A stretch of DNA of 31,452 nt, from contig JBKQIY010000165.1 of NCBI GenBank assembly GCA_052148155.1, positions 1 to 31,452 of the forward strand. Direction: 5' to 3'. The position numbers and the translations under genes were made by a program. Source of the DNA: JBBQER01 sp052148155 (GTDB taxonomy: Bacteria > Actinomycetota > Acidimicrobiia > IMCC26256 > PALSA-610). The notes beneath the pieces are model-generated. The model searched no databases. It had not been told where the DNA came from and was given only the letters and a program-made list of their open reading frames with translations. Shown one piece after another: positions 1 through 8,735 of this stretch (the first letter of the stretch is position 1; each line of letters starts with the position of its first letter).

Positions 1-98
1 CGCAGTCTCTCGCGCCACGGCAGCGACACCGTCGGAGGAAGCCAGCCCCGCTGACGTTCCTGATCGGACACGACGAGAAGGATGTTCGGCGCGGTCAT
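1..98 (-). CDS. Sulfatase-family hydrolase, N-terminal fragment (gene continues beyond the window)
   Basis: The minus strand reads an ATG at 98 followed by 32 codons still open at the window edge. The peptide begins MTAPNILLVVSDQERQRG, the usual start of bacterial sulfatases and related alkaline-phosphatase-superfamily hydrolases: a PNILLVV-type first strand followed by an Asp (D12) and Gln that normally help bind the metal. The catalytic Cys/Ser motif lies outside the window, so activity and substrate cannot be judged. It is transcribed divergently from the VOC gene with only 11 bases between the two start codons, so their promoters must overlap. The identification rests on the N-terminal motif alone. 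Confidence 0.72.
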   Translation of the reverse strand, partial: MTAPNILLVVSDQERQRGWLPPTVSLPWRERL

Positions 99-109
99 GA
101 TGTTCTACA

Positions 110-478
110 GTGACGCGTGTGGAAGCGAGACCGCCAGTTTGGATCGGACACGCGGTTCTGACGGTCGCCGACGTCGATCGGGCCGCGACCTTCTGGCGCG
201 AGGTCGGCATGCGCGAGATCGAGCGCAACGATCATGTTGCGGTGCTGGAGCTGCGCGGGGGAACCCACCTGGTGCTGGTACCCGGCACCGTCACCGCCGC
301 CGACGCACCGTTCGATTTGATGGTCGAGGACCTGGCGGCGATCCATCAGCAATGGACAGCTCAGGGGCTCGACCCGGGTCCGATCGCCCACCATCGCATC
401 CACGACTCGTTCACCGTCACCGACCCCGACGGCCACCGGGTCACGGTCAACAGCTCACACGTGGTCGGAGCGGTCTAG
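110..478 (+). CDS. VOC-family (glyoxalase/bleomycin-resistance fold) protein
   Basis: A 122-residue protein of single VOC-domain size. It opens with a strand and helix typical of the fold (WIGHAVLTVADVDRAATFWR, residues 11-30) and ends with the second module, FTVTDPDGHRVTVNSS (residues about 101-116). H14 and the acidic residues are candidate metal ligands, but the family covers isomerases, dioxygenases and resistance proteins and the substrate cannot be told. The GTG start is chosen because nothing upstream in frame fits; a second GTG three codons on is possible. It faces the DUF7064-like gene, tail to tail, 14 bases away. Confidence 0.8.
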   Translation: MTRVEARPPVWIGHAVLTVADVDRAATFWREVGMREIERNDHVAVLELRGGTHLVLVPGTVTAADAPFDLMVEDLAAIHQQWTAQGLDPGPIAHHRIHDSFTVTDPDGHRVTVNSSHVVGAV

Positions 479-492
479 GCGACGTCGGCAGG

Positions 493-1611
493 TCAGCCCG
501 CAAAGCCGTCGAGCAAGCCGGTGAGGCCAGTCGGGACGTGCGCACCGAACGCGAGCTGTTCGAGGACGCCGAGCCCGACGCGATCGCCCCAGCGGGCGCG
601 CATCACCTGTTGGATGTGGATGTTCCACGGCTCGAGGTTGTCGAGGTCCTCGACCTTGTGCTCCTCGGAACCGACGGCAAGTTCGCCGTGCCAGCGCGCG
701 TGTCCCCATTCGGGATGGGTGTATCCCAGACCGCGCATCCGGAACGTCAACAGCGGTTCGAGTTCGATCCGTTCCTCCGCGCCGTTGTGCCTGAGCAGAC
801 GCAGCGACGCACCGCGCGAACGTCGAAGCCCGGGCGCCCAGCGCACGTCGGCGACCGTCCCCGCGAGGTGCTCGATGCCGTTCGCGGTTGCGGCGGCTCC
901 CCACGTCGGATCGTCCTCGCCCACGAGTTGCAGCACTGCCTGACTGCCGACGAAGCGGTCGCCGTTGGCGCGCTCGAAGCACAGGAAGTGGGTGCAGCAA
1001 TCGTTCCAGTTGATCGGCGCCCAGAGAAAGAAGATCTGCGGGAGTGTCGTTTCCGGCGCCGCTGGTGTCGCCTCGCCGACGGGCCGGACACCCCATGACC
1101 GGTCTTTGGTGCCGTAGACCCGCTCGATCGGGATCTCCGATCCGCCGACCGAGATGCGACCCGACCAGGTGCCCCATTGCGTGAGCCGCGTCGAGTCCAT
1201 CACCGTTTTCGTGCCCGCGGTGATCGTCTGGCGGGGTTCTTCGAGCGCGACGGTGCGTGCGGTGAACGTGACGTCGGCGTCGATGCCGAGATCGGCCGCG
1301 TCCACACAAACCCGGGTGACGCGTAACGGCTCGACAACATCGATGCTGAGCGGCCCGATACGGGTCTGCGACCGATCTTCGGGAATGCGACCCGACGCGA
1401 ACACCGAACGTTGGATGCCGTCGCGCACGACCGCGAAGGCGCCGTCGATCATGCCGCGGTTCGGGTAGACCGCCATTCCGGCCGCGAAGTAGAAGTCTTC
1501 GGTGTAGCCGTTGAACCAGAACCGGTCGTAGTGGTTCGGGTCCCCCGACGCCGGATGTGCGATCGGCAGCGCGGTCTGGTGGATCGGATAGTCGTCGAAG
1601 GGACTCAGCAC
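493..1611 (-). CDS. DUF7064/DUF7065-like conserved protein
   Basis: About 372 residues from a GTG at 1611 (reading FVLSPFDDYPIHQT). An ATG at 1665 would add 18 residues of poor quality, so the internal GTG is preferred. The sequence is rich in Trp and short beta-strand segments (HYDRFWFNGYTEDFYFAAGM, KDRSWGVRP, GYTHPEWGHARWHGEL), the pattern I associate with a conserved actinobacterial/proteobacterial family annotated only as DUF7064/DUF7065, often near CoA and steroid metabolism genes. It resembles lipocalin-like AttH/carotenoid-hydratase folds, but I see no catalytic motif that fixes a function. It lies 96 bases downstream of the LLM oxidoreductase on the same strand and may be cotranscribed. 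Confidence 0.6.
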   Translation of the reverse strand: MLSPFDDYPIHQTALPIAHPASGDPNHYDRFWFNGYTEDFYFAAGMAVYPNRGMIDGAFAVVRDGIQRSVFASGRIPEDRSQTRIGPLSIDVVEPLRVTRVCVDAADLGIDADVTFTARTVALEEPRQTITAGTKTVMDSTRLTQWGTWSGRISVGGSEIPIERVYGTKDRSWGVRPVGEATPAAPETTLPQIFFLWAPINWNDCCTHFLCFERANGDRFVGSQAVLQLVGEDDPTWGAAATANGIEHLAGTVADVRWAPGLRRSRGASLRLLRHNGAEERIELEPLLTFRMRGLGYTHPEWGHARWHGELAVGSEEHKVEDLDNLEPWNIHIQQVMRARWGDRVGLGVLEQLAFGAHVPTGLTGLLDGFAG

Positions 1612-1707
1612 GAACCAGACCGTAATACGGGACGCAGACCGGCCGGGCGTCCGGTCGGACCGCAACTGCGACGTCGGGGGCGGGCGTGTCGTCGCGCGCC
1701 GGCGGAT

Positions 1708-2625
1708 TCAGCGTGTCGCGTCGGCGAATCGGCTCACGATGTCGGCGAACACGGCGGGCGCGTCGGCCGGATCGCTGTTGAAGGCACGCAGCGTGACGTG
1801 CACGTCGGTCGCGCCGGCCGCGACGAGGTCGGGGACGGACGCCATGCTGCGGGCCAGGTCGGGCCGACCGTCGTCGCCCCGTTCGATGCGCAACGGCGCT
1901 TGCACCTGGAGCGCGGAGGGGTCACGCCCCGCCGCCTGCCATGCCTGTCCGATTCGGCGGGCGCCGTCGGCGATGTCGTCGACGGTCGCGCCCATGATCG
2001 GAATCCACGCGTCGCCCCAACGTACGAGCCGTTCGAGGTTGCGGGCGTGTAACGACCCCCCGATCCACAATGGAACACCGCCCGCCTGCAGCGGTTTCGG
2101 CTCGCAGTACACGTCGGCAAACGAAACCGTCGGCGTGTCGACCGTCGCCGGCGTGTCGCGCCACAACGCCTTGCACGCCGCGAGCGTGTCGCTGAGCAAC
2201 TCGCCGCGTCGCGCAAAGTCGATGCCTTCGGCGTCGTACTCTTCGCGCTGCCATCCGGTCCCGACGCCGAGATCGAGTCGACCGCGTGACAGCACGTCGA
2301 GTGTCGCGGCCTGCTTGGCGAGCAGCACCGCGGGCCGTAACGGTGCGATCAGGATGCCCGTCGCGAGCCGCACACGCGACGTCGCCGACGCGACCGCGGC
2401 GAGCACGATGAGGGGCTCGAACCAGGGTGCCTCGGGAGGGACCGGGAACGTCCCCCACGCGTAGTTCTCGGTGTGCGGCCCCATCACGACGTGGTCGACG
2501 ACGACGATGCGGTCGGTGCCGGCATCGTCGGCGGCGCGGGCAAGGTCGACGAATCGATGCCAGTCAGACGCGCCGAACAGGGATCCGTAGTTGGCCAGGC
2601 CAACGGTCAGGGTGGGTTGAGTCAT
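1708..2625 (-). CDS. LLM-class F420-dependent oxidoreductase
   Basis: A 305-residue luciferase-like monooxygenase-fold protein. Signatures include VGLANYGSLFGASDWHRFVDLARAAD-type first strand, RVRLATGILIAPLRPAVLLAK, and GRLDLGVGTGWQREEYDAEG, the last being the hallmark loop of the F420-binding subgroup. The reading frame is open further upstream, but the ATG at 2625 begins right before the conserved TLTVGLANYG strand, and the extra upstream residues are low-complexity Arg-rich. The expected cofactor is reduced F420 and the substrate is unknown. The start is divergent from the lipoprotein gene, 51 bases away. Confidence 0.85.
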   Translation of the reverse strand: MTQPTLTVGLANYGSLFGASDWHRFVDLARAADDAGTDRIVVVDHVVMGPHTENYAWGTFPVPPEAPWFEPLIVLAAVASATSRVRLATGILIAPLRPAVLLAKQAATLDVLSRGRLDLGVGTGWQREEYDAEGIDFARRGELLSDTLAACKALWRDTPATVDTPTVSFADVYCEPKPLQAGGVPLWIGGSLHARNLERLVRWGDAWIPIMGATVDDIADGARRIGQAWQAAGRDPSALQVQAPLRIERGDDGRPDLARSMASVPDLVAAGATDVHVTLRAFNSDPADAPAVFADIVSRFADATR

Positions 2626-2662
2626 GGTGGCATGATCCCACTTGCGGGGCGGATTGCGCTCG

Positions 2663-2668
2663 TAGACT
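2663..2668 (+). promoter_or_regulatory. Candidate -10 box (TAGACT) for a leaderless transcript
   Basis: TAGACT fits the actinobacterial TANNNT -10 pattern and lies 8 bases before the ATG at 2677, so transcription would begin at or within a base or two of the start codon. No Shine-Dalgarno sequence is visible there. A TTGCGG at 2642-2647 is a possible but poorly spaced -35. Confidence 0.45.
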
Positions 2669-2676
2669 CGGGTCGC

Positions 2677-3207
2677 ATGCGTCGAGGACTGGTGCTCGTC
2701 ACGGTCATGTGCCTGTCGTTGGTGGCGTGCAGCACCTCGTCGAGCAAAGCAGCGAGCAACACCCTCGCGACGGTGGCCCCTCCCCCAACGAACAACAACG
2801 TCGCTATCGCCAACGCACCGACGACCGGGCCGGGGACCGTCACGACGTTCGAGTATTCGGCTTTCATCGACTCCGTCGACCTGGCCGCGCACACGATCAC
2901 CATCGACCCGATGTCGTTCCTCACCGGCGCGGCCGCGAAGTCGGCGTTCAAGCAGGCCAACCCGAGCGCGAAAGAAGGTCCGCCCAACGACTACTACATC
3001 GTGAACCCGACCAAGGACTTCGACGTGTTGCCGCTTTCACCGACGGCGGTGGTCCGTCTCGTAGACGTCGACGGCGGCCCGCACACCAACCCGGTGAAGG
3101 TCGCCCAGACCGCCCTGGTCGGCTACCCGTCGCTGACCATCAAACCGTTCGAGATCTCGGGAGTCAACGGCACGGTCACGGCCGTCGTCGAAATCTTCGT
3201 ACCCTGA
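2677..3207 (+). CDS. Small secreted lipoprotein of unknown function
   Basis: 176 residues starting MRRGLVLVTVMCLSLVACS: a short positive n-region, a hydrophobic core and a lipobox (LVAC, Cys18), so export and lipid anchoring to the outer face of the membrane are likely. A Ser/Ala/Asn/Pro-rich linker follows (residues 19-50). The folded part (about 51-176) contains alternating beta-type stretches with NDYYIVNPTKDFDVLPLSP and ends VVEIFVP. I do not recognise the domain; the NDYYIxN pattern recurs in small actinobacterial extracellular proteins. Its TGA abuts the opposing stop codon of the beta-glucosidase. Confidence 0.75.
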   Translation: MRRGLVLVTVMCLSLVACSTSSSKAASNTLATVAPPPTNNNVAIANAPTTGPGTVTTFEYSAFIDSVDLAAHTITIDPMSFLTGAAAKSAFKQANPSAKEGPPNDYYIVNPTKDFDVLPLSPTAVVRLVDVDGGPHTNPVKVAQTALVGYPSLTIKPFEISGVNGTVTAVVEIFVP

Positions 3208-5694
3208 TCAGTCGTCGGTCACCGTCATCACGGCCCGGTGGACGATCGCCCGCGACGACGTGCCGATCCTGAGTTCGAACTCGCCGGGCTCGACGACCCA
3301 GTCGTCGGTGTCGACGTCCCAGAACGCAAACGCCCGCCGGTCGAGCTCGAGCGTCGTTTCGGCTGTCGCGCCCGCGTCGAGCCAAACTTTCGCGAACGCC
3401 TTCAACTCTTGAGGCGGACGAGCCACGGACGACTGCACGTCGTGCACGTAGCATTGCACCACTTCCGCGCCGCGTCGGGTCCCGGTGTTGCGCACCGACA
3501 CGACAACCCGCACCCGCTCGCCGTCGACGAGCTGCGTCGCGCGCAGTTCGGTCGCCGAAACCTGCGGCGGGCCGAGCGTGAACGTCGTGTACGAAAGTCC
3601 ATGCCCGAAACAGAACCGCGGCGCGAGACGGCGGGCGTCGTACCAGCGGTAGCCGACAAAGACCCCTTCGCCGTAGCGGACCTGTCCTCGTTCGCCCGGA
3701 TAGTTGGTGTAGGCGGGCGTGTCCTCGATGCGGACCGGCAACGTCGTCGGAAGCTTTCCCGACGGGGTGACGTCACCCGAGATCACGTCGGCGAGGGCGT
3801 GACCCCACTCCTGGCCCGCGAACCAGCATTGCATCACGGCGCCCACCTCGTCCGCCCAATCCATGGCGATCGGCGCAGCCGCGTTCACGACGACGACCGT
3901 ACGCGGATTCACCGCGGCGAGCGCGCGCACGAGCTCGTCTTGTGGGGCTGGTAAGGCCATCGACGCCCGATCGTTGCCTTCGGTTTCCCAGTCGCCGTCG
4001 GTCCCGACGACGCAGACGACCACATCGGCACGAGCGGCCAGCGCGACCGCGCGGTCGAACAGATCGGCCGGTGCGGGCGGTGTACATCCGATCGCCAGCG
4101 CGCCCATCGACGGACCCGCGAGCACGTACTCCACCTCGAGGGCATGACGGACTCCGGCCGTGAGCTCGACGGTGGCGGTGACCTCGGCGCTCGCGAACCC
4201 CATGAACGCTTCGCTGCGTCCGGTCGGTTCCCAGTTGTCGACGACAACCTCGCCGTCGATCGTCAGCCGGGCCCGGCCGACCTGCACGAGCCCGAACGTC
4301 CACGTCCCCGACTCGGGCATCATCAACGTTGCCGAGATACGCATCGAAAACTCTGGCGGCACCTCGGGTGTGAACGGACCGGTGAAGGTGAACCAGCCGC
4401 GGTCGCCGGTTTCGATGAGCGCAGGCTCGCCGCGGCACTCGCGACCTGGGTAATAGGTGATCTCCAACGGGCCGTCGAGCACGCTGGTGTCCAACACGGG
4501 CGTCTGCTTGAAGCTCGAACAGCCACGCTCATGTTCGATCCGAAACGTGTCGCCGAAACGCTCGCGCAGACCGTTGAGCGGCGCGACCGGCGGGAACGGT
4601 GAGACACGCGCGCTGCCGCCGCCCTGAATCATGGCGACCGCGGCGTTGGGTCCGATCACCGCGAGTACCGGCCGCATGTCTGCATCCGCGGCTGGTGCGG
4701 CGGTCGGCGACGATGGGTCGTCCGCGAGCGGCAGTAGAGCGTCGCGGTTGTGCAACAGCACGAAACTTTCCGCCGCGGCCCAGCGGGCGACGACCCGGTC
4801 CTCGGGATCGTCGATCGACAGCTCGGGACCGAAGTCGGGTGTGTCGAGCCCGCCGGTTCGGTCGAGGAGGCCCAGCATGCGCCGAACCTTGTCGTCGAGG
4901 ATGTCTTCGCTGACGTCGCCGGCGCGTCGCGCGTCCGCCAAATGTGGCCCGAACCATTGCGCCGGCCCGGGCATCTCGAGATCGAGCCCGGCCTGGGCCG
5001 CGGGCACTGTGCTGTGCGTCCCGTACCAGTCCGACATGATGACGCCGTCGAAGCCCCATTCGTGTTTGAGGACTTCGGTGAGCAGCGGATGTTCGCTGCA
5101 GTAGGTGCCGTGCAACCGGTTGTACGCCGCCATCACCGACCAGGTGCCCGCTTCGAGCACGGCCGCCTCGAACGGCACCAGTGAGATCTCACGCAACGTA
5201 CGGGTGTCAACCTCCGAACTGATCGTCATGCGCTCGAACTCGGAGTCGTTGGCGACGAAGTGCTTGACCGAACATCCGACTCCGGTCGACTGCACGCCGC
5301 GGATGTACTCGACGGCCAGTCGTGCGGTCAGGTAGGGATCTTCGGAGTAGCACTCGAAGTTTCGCCCGGCCAGGGGATGGCGATGAATGTTGACGGTCGG
5401 TGCGAGCAGCACATGGGCGCCTTTGCGTCGAGCTTCTCGTCCGATCCGTTCGCCGACCGTGCGAGCAAGTTCGGGATTCCAGGTTGCGCCGAGCGCGGTA
5501 CCGCACGGAAACGATGCCGACGCGCGACCGGTCCACCGTTCGCCGCGTGCGCCGGCCGGTCCGTCGGTGACTTTGAGGGCGGGGATGCCAAGTCTGGGGA
5601 CCGATGCGGTATGCCACAGGTCAACTCCGGCGACCATCGCGGCTTTCTCGTCTACGGTGAGCTCGGCGAGGAGCTCGTCGATTCGTGCAGTCAT
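3208..5694 (-). CDS. Glycoside hydrolase family 3 beta-glucosidase with PA14 insert
   Basis: 828 residues from the ATG at 5694. The N-terminal TIM-barrel runs from about 5 to 280 and holds the GH3 nucleophile Asp222 in GVIMSDWYGTHS, plus the KHF..ND substrate loop (residues 144-150). The second alpha/beta domain begins near 300 and carries the probable acid/base region WETEGNDR (E570/E572). A PA14-type beta domain is inserted between about 400 and 540 (TYYPGREC, SGTWTFGLVQVGRARLTIDG), as in the KmBglI-like branch. A fibronectin-III-like domain closes the protein (about 715-825). No signal peptide is seen, so it probably acts in the cytoplasm on imported oligosaccharides or glycosides. It is divergent from the EchA20-like gene with 28 bases between start codons. 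Confidence 0.92.
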   Translation of the reverse strand: MTARIDELLAELTVDEKAAMVAGVDLWHTASVPRLGIPALKVTDGPAGARGERWTGRASASFPCGTALGATWNPELARTVGERIGREARRKGAHVLLAPTVNIHRHPLAGRNFECYSEDPYLTARLAVEYIRGVQSTGVGCSVKHFVANDSEFERMTISSEVDTRTLREISLVPFEAAVLEAGTWSVMAAYNRLHGTYCSEHPLLTEVLKHEWGFDGVIMSDWYGTHSTVPAAQAGLDLEMPGPAQWFGPHLADARRAGDVSEDILDDKVRRMLGLLDRTGGLDTPDFGPELSIDDPEDRVVARWAAAESFVLLHNRDALLPLADDPSSPTAAPAADADMRPVLAVIGPNAAVAMIQGGGSARVSPFPPVAPLNGLRERFGDTFRIEHERGCSSFKQTPVLDTSVLDGPLEITYYPGRECRGEPALIETGDRGWFTFTGPFTPEVPPEFSMRISATLMMPESGTWTFGLVQVGRARLTIDGEVVVDNWEPTGRSEAFMGFASAEVTATVELTAGVRHALEVEYVLAGPSMGALAIGCTPPAPADLFDRAVALAARADVVVCVVGTDGDWETEGNDRASMALPAPQDELVRALAAVNPRTVVVVNAAAPIAMDWADEVGAVMQCWFAGQEWGHALADVISGDVTPSGKLPTTLPVRIEDTPAYTNYPGERGQVRYGEGVFVGYRWYDARRLAPRFCFGHGLSYTTFTLGPPQVSATELRATQLVDGERVRVVVSVRNTGTRRGAEVVQCYVHDVQSSVARPPQELKAFAKVWLDAGATAETTLELDRRAFAFWDVDTDDWVVEPGEFELRIGTSSRAIVHRAVMTVTDD

Positions 5695-5709
5695 GGCGGC
5701 ATCCTCGCA

Positions 5710-5715
5710 TAGGCT
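5710..5715 (+). promoter_or_regulatory. Candidate -10 box (TAGGCT) for a leaderless transcript
   Basis: TAGGCT (TANNNT) lies 7 bases before the GTG at 5723, inside the 28-base divergent gap with the GH3 gene. No ribosome binding site precedes the GTG. The spacing matches other starts in the window. Confidence 0.45.
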
Positions 5716-5722
5716 CCCGCGC

Positions 5723-6493
5723 GTGATCCGCTCGGAGACGCGTGCGCACGTCGCGACCGTGACCATCGACAACCCGCCGGTGAATGCGTTGCCGGTCGCG
5801 GGCTGGTTCCAGCTTGCGGACGCGTTGCGCGGAGCCGGCCGCGACCCCGACGTCCGGGTCGTGATCCTGCAATCGGCCGGGAAGGGCTTCCAAGCGGGGG
5901 TCGACATCAAAGAGCTTGCCGCGGACCCCACCCATGAGAGCTTGGTCAGGGTCAATCGCGGTTGCGCCGAAGCGTTCGGCGCCGTCTACGACTGCGAGGT
6001 GCCCGTCATCGCCGCGGTGCACGGATTTTGCCTCGGCGGCGGCGTGGGGCTCGCCGGGAACGCCGACATCGTCGTGGCATCTGACGACGCGACGTTCGGC
6101 CTTCCCGAGGTGGATCGCGGCGCGCTCGGCGTCGCCACGCACCTGGCGCGCTTCGTCCCTCAGCACAAGGTGCGCGCCATGTTCCTCACCGGGTCGACGA
6201 TCACCGCGCACGAGCTCCTCGCGTTCGGGACGGTCGAACGCGTGGTACCGCGCGACCGGCTTTCCGACACCGCGCTCGAGCTCGCGGCCATCATCGCCGC
6301 GAAAAGCCCGATCGTCGTGCGCGCCGCCAAAGCATCGTTGAATCAGATCGACCCGGTCGACGTGAGACGTTCATACCGAGCCGAGCAAGGATTCACGTTC
6401 GAGCTCAACCTGTGGGGCGACAGCGACGAGTTGCGTCAGGCCTTCGTCGACAAACGTGACGCTGAGCTCGGCGACCGCAGCCAGCGGTCATGA
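5723..6493 (+). CDS. echA20: EchA20-like crotonase (probable ring-opening CoA hydrolase of steroid catabolism)
   Basis: 256 residues. Crotonase fold with both oxyanion-hole segments: GKGFQAGVDIKE (53-64) and VHGFCLGGGVGLAGNADIV (99-117), then FGLPEVDRGALG (125-136). The sequence agrees with my memory of M. tuberculosis EchA20 (Rv3550) over most of its length, including NPPVNALP, the NRGC motif and the C-terminal YRAEQGFTFELNL. EchA20 hydrolyses the last cyclopentanone ring in cholesterol C/D-ring degradation, and that reaction is inferred here. The GTG start follows from the homology and the promoter spacing. It heads a five-gene operon; its stop overlaps the next start by ATGA. No other KstR2-regulon genes are adjacent, so the steroid role needs support from elsewhere in the genome. 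Confidence 0.72.
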   Translation: MIRSETRAHVATVTIDNPPVNALPVAGWFQLADALRGAGRDPDVRVVILQSAGKGFQAGVDIKELAADPTHESLVRVNRGCAEAFGAVYDCEVPVIAAVHGFCLGGGVGLAGNADIVVASDDATFGLPEVDRGALGVATHLARFVPQHKVRAMFLTGSTITAHELLAFGTVERVVPRDRLSDTALELAAIIAAKSPIVVRAAKASLNQIDPVDVRRSYRAEQGFTFELNLWGDSDELRQAFVDKRDAELGDRSQRS

Positions 6494-8109
6494 CCGACCC
6501 GCCCGGCAAACGCCGATTCTGGGGTTGGGGTGTCGAGGGCGCCGGACCGTCACGCGCGCAACAGGCAAAGATGGGCGAGACGATCGCCGCCCGTTTCGCT
6601 TCGCCGTTGCGGGAGCCGATCGATCCGCCAACGATCTCGGAGATCGCGCTGCGCGCACCGCGAGTTGCGGTCCCGGACTCACTTGCGAGTGTCTGCACAA
6701 ACGATCCGGAGGAACGGGCCGGGCACACGTACGGGAAGTCGTTCCGCGATGTTTGGCGCGGATTGCATCGAGATTTCTCGCAGCCGCCCGACGTCGTCGC
6801 GATTCCGCGCGACGAGCATGACATCGCGTCGTTGCTTGACTGGTGCAGCGACGCCCGGGTCGCGGCGATTCCCTACGGCGGAGGTTCGTCGGTGGTCGGC
6901 GGTGTCGAATGCGACCTCGACGACGACTACGCAGGTGCGGTCAGCATCGACCTGCGCGCCCTCGACCGAGTCGTCGAGATCGACACCGAGTCGCGGGCCG
7001 CGCGCGTCCAGGCCGGCGTGTACGGACCTGCGCTCGAGGACCAGCTGCGACCTCACGGATTGACGCTGCGACACTTCCCTCAGTCGTTCGAGTTCTCGAC
7101 GCTCGGCGGGTGGCTCGCGACTCGGTCGGGTGGGCATTACGCGACGCTGCACACCCACATCGATGATTTCGTCGAGTCGATCCGGGCGATCACACCACGG
7201 GGCGTGTGGGAAAGCCGACGTCTGCCGGGCTCGGGGGCGGGACCTTCACCGGACCGGATGCTGCTCGGCTCGGAAGGCACGCTCGGCGTGATCACCGAGG
7301 CGTGGATGCGCCTGCAGGACCGTCCGACTCATCGGGCGTCGGCCACTGCGCGTTTTTCGACGTTTACGGGTGGCGTCGAAGCCGCCCGCGCGGTTGCGCA
7401 GTCGGGCCTGTACCCGGCCAACTGTCGTCTCCTCGATCCCCTCGAGGCGCAACTCACCGGCACCGACGACCGCGGCGACACGCTGTTGCTGCTGGCGTTC
7501 GAGTCCGCCGATCATCCGCTCGACGCCTGGATCGGACGTGCCGTCGAGTGCGTCCTCGACTACGGCGCCCGCGTCGACGACGACGCGGTCGTCATTCGCA
7601 GTGCCGCAACCGCGGGTGCGCGTGACGGTGCGGCCGGCAGCTGGCGTAACGCATTCGTGCGAGCGCCGTATACGCGCGACGCACTCGTCGGGTTGGGCAT
7701 GATCAGCGAGACGTTCGAGACGGCATGCACCTGGGATCGTTTCGAGTCGCTGTACGAGACGGTCACCACCGCGGTGCTCGACACTGCGGAAGCGGCGGCG
7801 GCGTGGCCGGCGGTGATCACATGCCGGTTCACGCACGTGTATCCGGACGGTCCGGCTCCGTATTTCACGGTGCTCGCCCTCGGCTTGGAGGGCGACCAGC
7901 TCGCACAGTGGGATGCGATCAAAGCCGCGGCCGGCGACGCCATCATCCGATCGGGCGGCACGATCACGCATCACCATGCGGTCGGGCGCGATCATCGCCG
8001 TAGCTACGACCGTCAGCGTCCCGAACCGTTCGCGGTGGCGTTGCGCGCCGCCAAGCACGCGATCGATCCGGCCGGGATTCTCAATCCCGGAGTGCTCATC
8101 GACCCATGA
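6490..8109 (+). CDS. FAD-binding oxidase, alkyldihydroxyacetonephosphate synthase-like
   Basis: 539 residues. After an N-terminal FWGWG motif (10-14), also seen in alkyl-DHAP synthases, comes a PCMH-type FAD-binding domain (about 95-280: VVAIPRDEHDIASLL, IPYGGGSSVVGG). The FAD-linked oxidase C-terminal half ends with the HHHAVGRDH motif (494-502), matching the HHH catalytic motif of alkyl-DHAP synthase, and DPAGILNPG. The known reaction exchanges an acyl chain on DHAP for a fatty alcohol in ether-lipid synthesis, but actinobacterial AgpS-like proteins may act on other substrates. It overlaps the upstream and downstream genes by 4 bases each, so translational coupling is likely. Confidence 0.82.
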   Translation: MTDPPGKRRFWGWGVEGAGPSRAQQAKMGETIAARFASPLREPIDPPTISEIALRAPRVAVPDSLASVCTNDPEERAGHTYGKSFRDVWRGLHRDFSQPPDVVAIPRDEHDIASLLDWCSDARVAAIPYGGGSSVVGGVECDLDDDYAGAVSIDLRALDRVVEIDTESRAARVQAGVYGPALEDQLRPHGLTLRHFPQSFEFSTLGGWLATRSGGHYATLHTHIDDFVESIRAITPRGVWESRRLPGSGAGPSPDRMLLGSEGTLGVITEAWMRLQDRPTHRASATARFSTFTGGVEAARAVAQSGLYPANCRLLDPLEAQLTGTDDRGDTLLLLAFESADHPLDAWIGRAVECVLDYGARVDDDAVVIRSAATAGARDGAAGSWRNAFVRAPYTRDALVGLGMISETFETACTWDRFESLYETVTTAVLDTAEAAAAWPAVITCRFTHVYPDGPAPYFTVLALGLEGDQLAQWDAIKAAAGDAIIRSGGTITHHHAVGRDHRRSYDRQRPEPFAVALRAAKHAIDPAGILNPGVLIDP

Positions 8110-8735
8110 CGATCTATCACGCGGTGATCTTCGACCTCGGTGGTGTCGTGTTTCCCTCGCCGTTCGACGCGTTCGACGCGTACGACGTCGACGCCGGCCT
8201 TGCGCCGGGCACGGTACGTTCGCTGATCAAGACGAGCAGCGAGACCGGCGCCTGGGCGGCGCTCGAGCGTGGCGAACTGACCATGACGGACTTCTACGTC
8301 GAGCTCGAAGCGGAGGCCGCGGCCGCCGGTTTCATGCTCGACGGCGCGCGCCTCATGGACACGATCGCGACCGGGTTCGGCCCGAGACCGCAGATGGCGC
8401 GGGCGATCAGCCGGATCCGAGCGGCCGGGCTGCGCACCGCGGCCCTGACGAACAACTGGGCCCGTCCGGACGACCGCGTTGGCTCACCGGTCGCCGACAC
8501 GCTCGACTTCGACGTGATCGTCGAATCGGCGATCGTGGGGTTACGCAAACCTGACCCCCGCATCTACGAGCTCGTGCTCACGCAACTCGAAGTGGAGGCG
8601 GGTACCGCCGTGTTTCTCGATGATCTCGGCATCAACCTCAAGCCGGCCCGCGCGATGGGCATGACCACGATCAAGGTGACCGACCCCGACCGGGCGCTCG
8701 CTGATCTCGGCGCGACACTCGGATTCGAGGTCTGA
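8106..8735 (+). CDS. HAD-superfamily (subfamily IA) hydrolase
   Basis: 209 residues. Motif I is VIFDLGGVV (residues 7-15, nucleophile Asp10), motif II is TNN, motif III is LRKPDPRIY and motif IV is VFLDDLGINLKPARAMGMTTI. The layout resembles the N-terminal phosphatase domain of soluble epoxide hydrolase and ACAD10-like proteins. The second motif-I Asp is replaced by Gly (DLGG rather than DxD), which in HAD families usually weakens the general acid, so a classical phosphatase role is uncertain. Start by ATGA overlap with the upstream gene; the next ATG follows its stop directly. Confidence 0.85.
   Translation: MTIYHAVIFDLGGVVFPSPFDAFDAYDVDAGLAPGTVRSLIKTSSETGAWAALERGELTMTDFYVELEAEAAAAGFMLDGARLMDTIATGFGPRPQMARAISRIRAAGLRTAALTNNWARPDDRVGSPVADTLDFDVIVESAIVGLRKPDPRIYELVLTQLEVEAGTAVFLDDLGINLKPARAMGMTTIKVTDPDRALADLGATLGFEV

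Noticed and set aside
1..54. Plus-strand tail ending in TGA at 52-54
   Set aside because: The minus strand over the same bases encodes a clear sulfatase N-terminus, so the plus-strand peptide is judged a shadow.
455..1309. Long Arg-rich minus-strand frame over the DUF7064-like gene
   Set aside because: Typical high-GC shadow frame: no motif, composition dominated by Arg, Gly and His.
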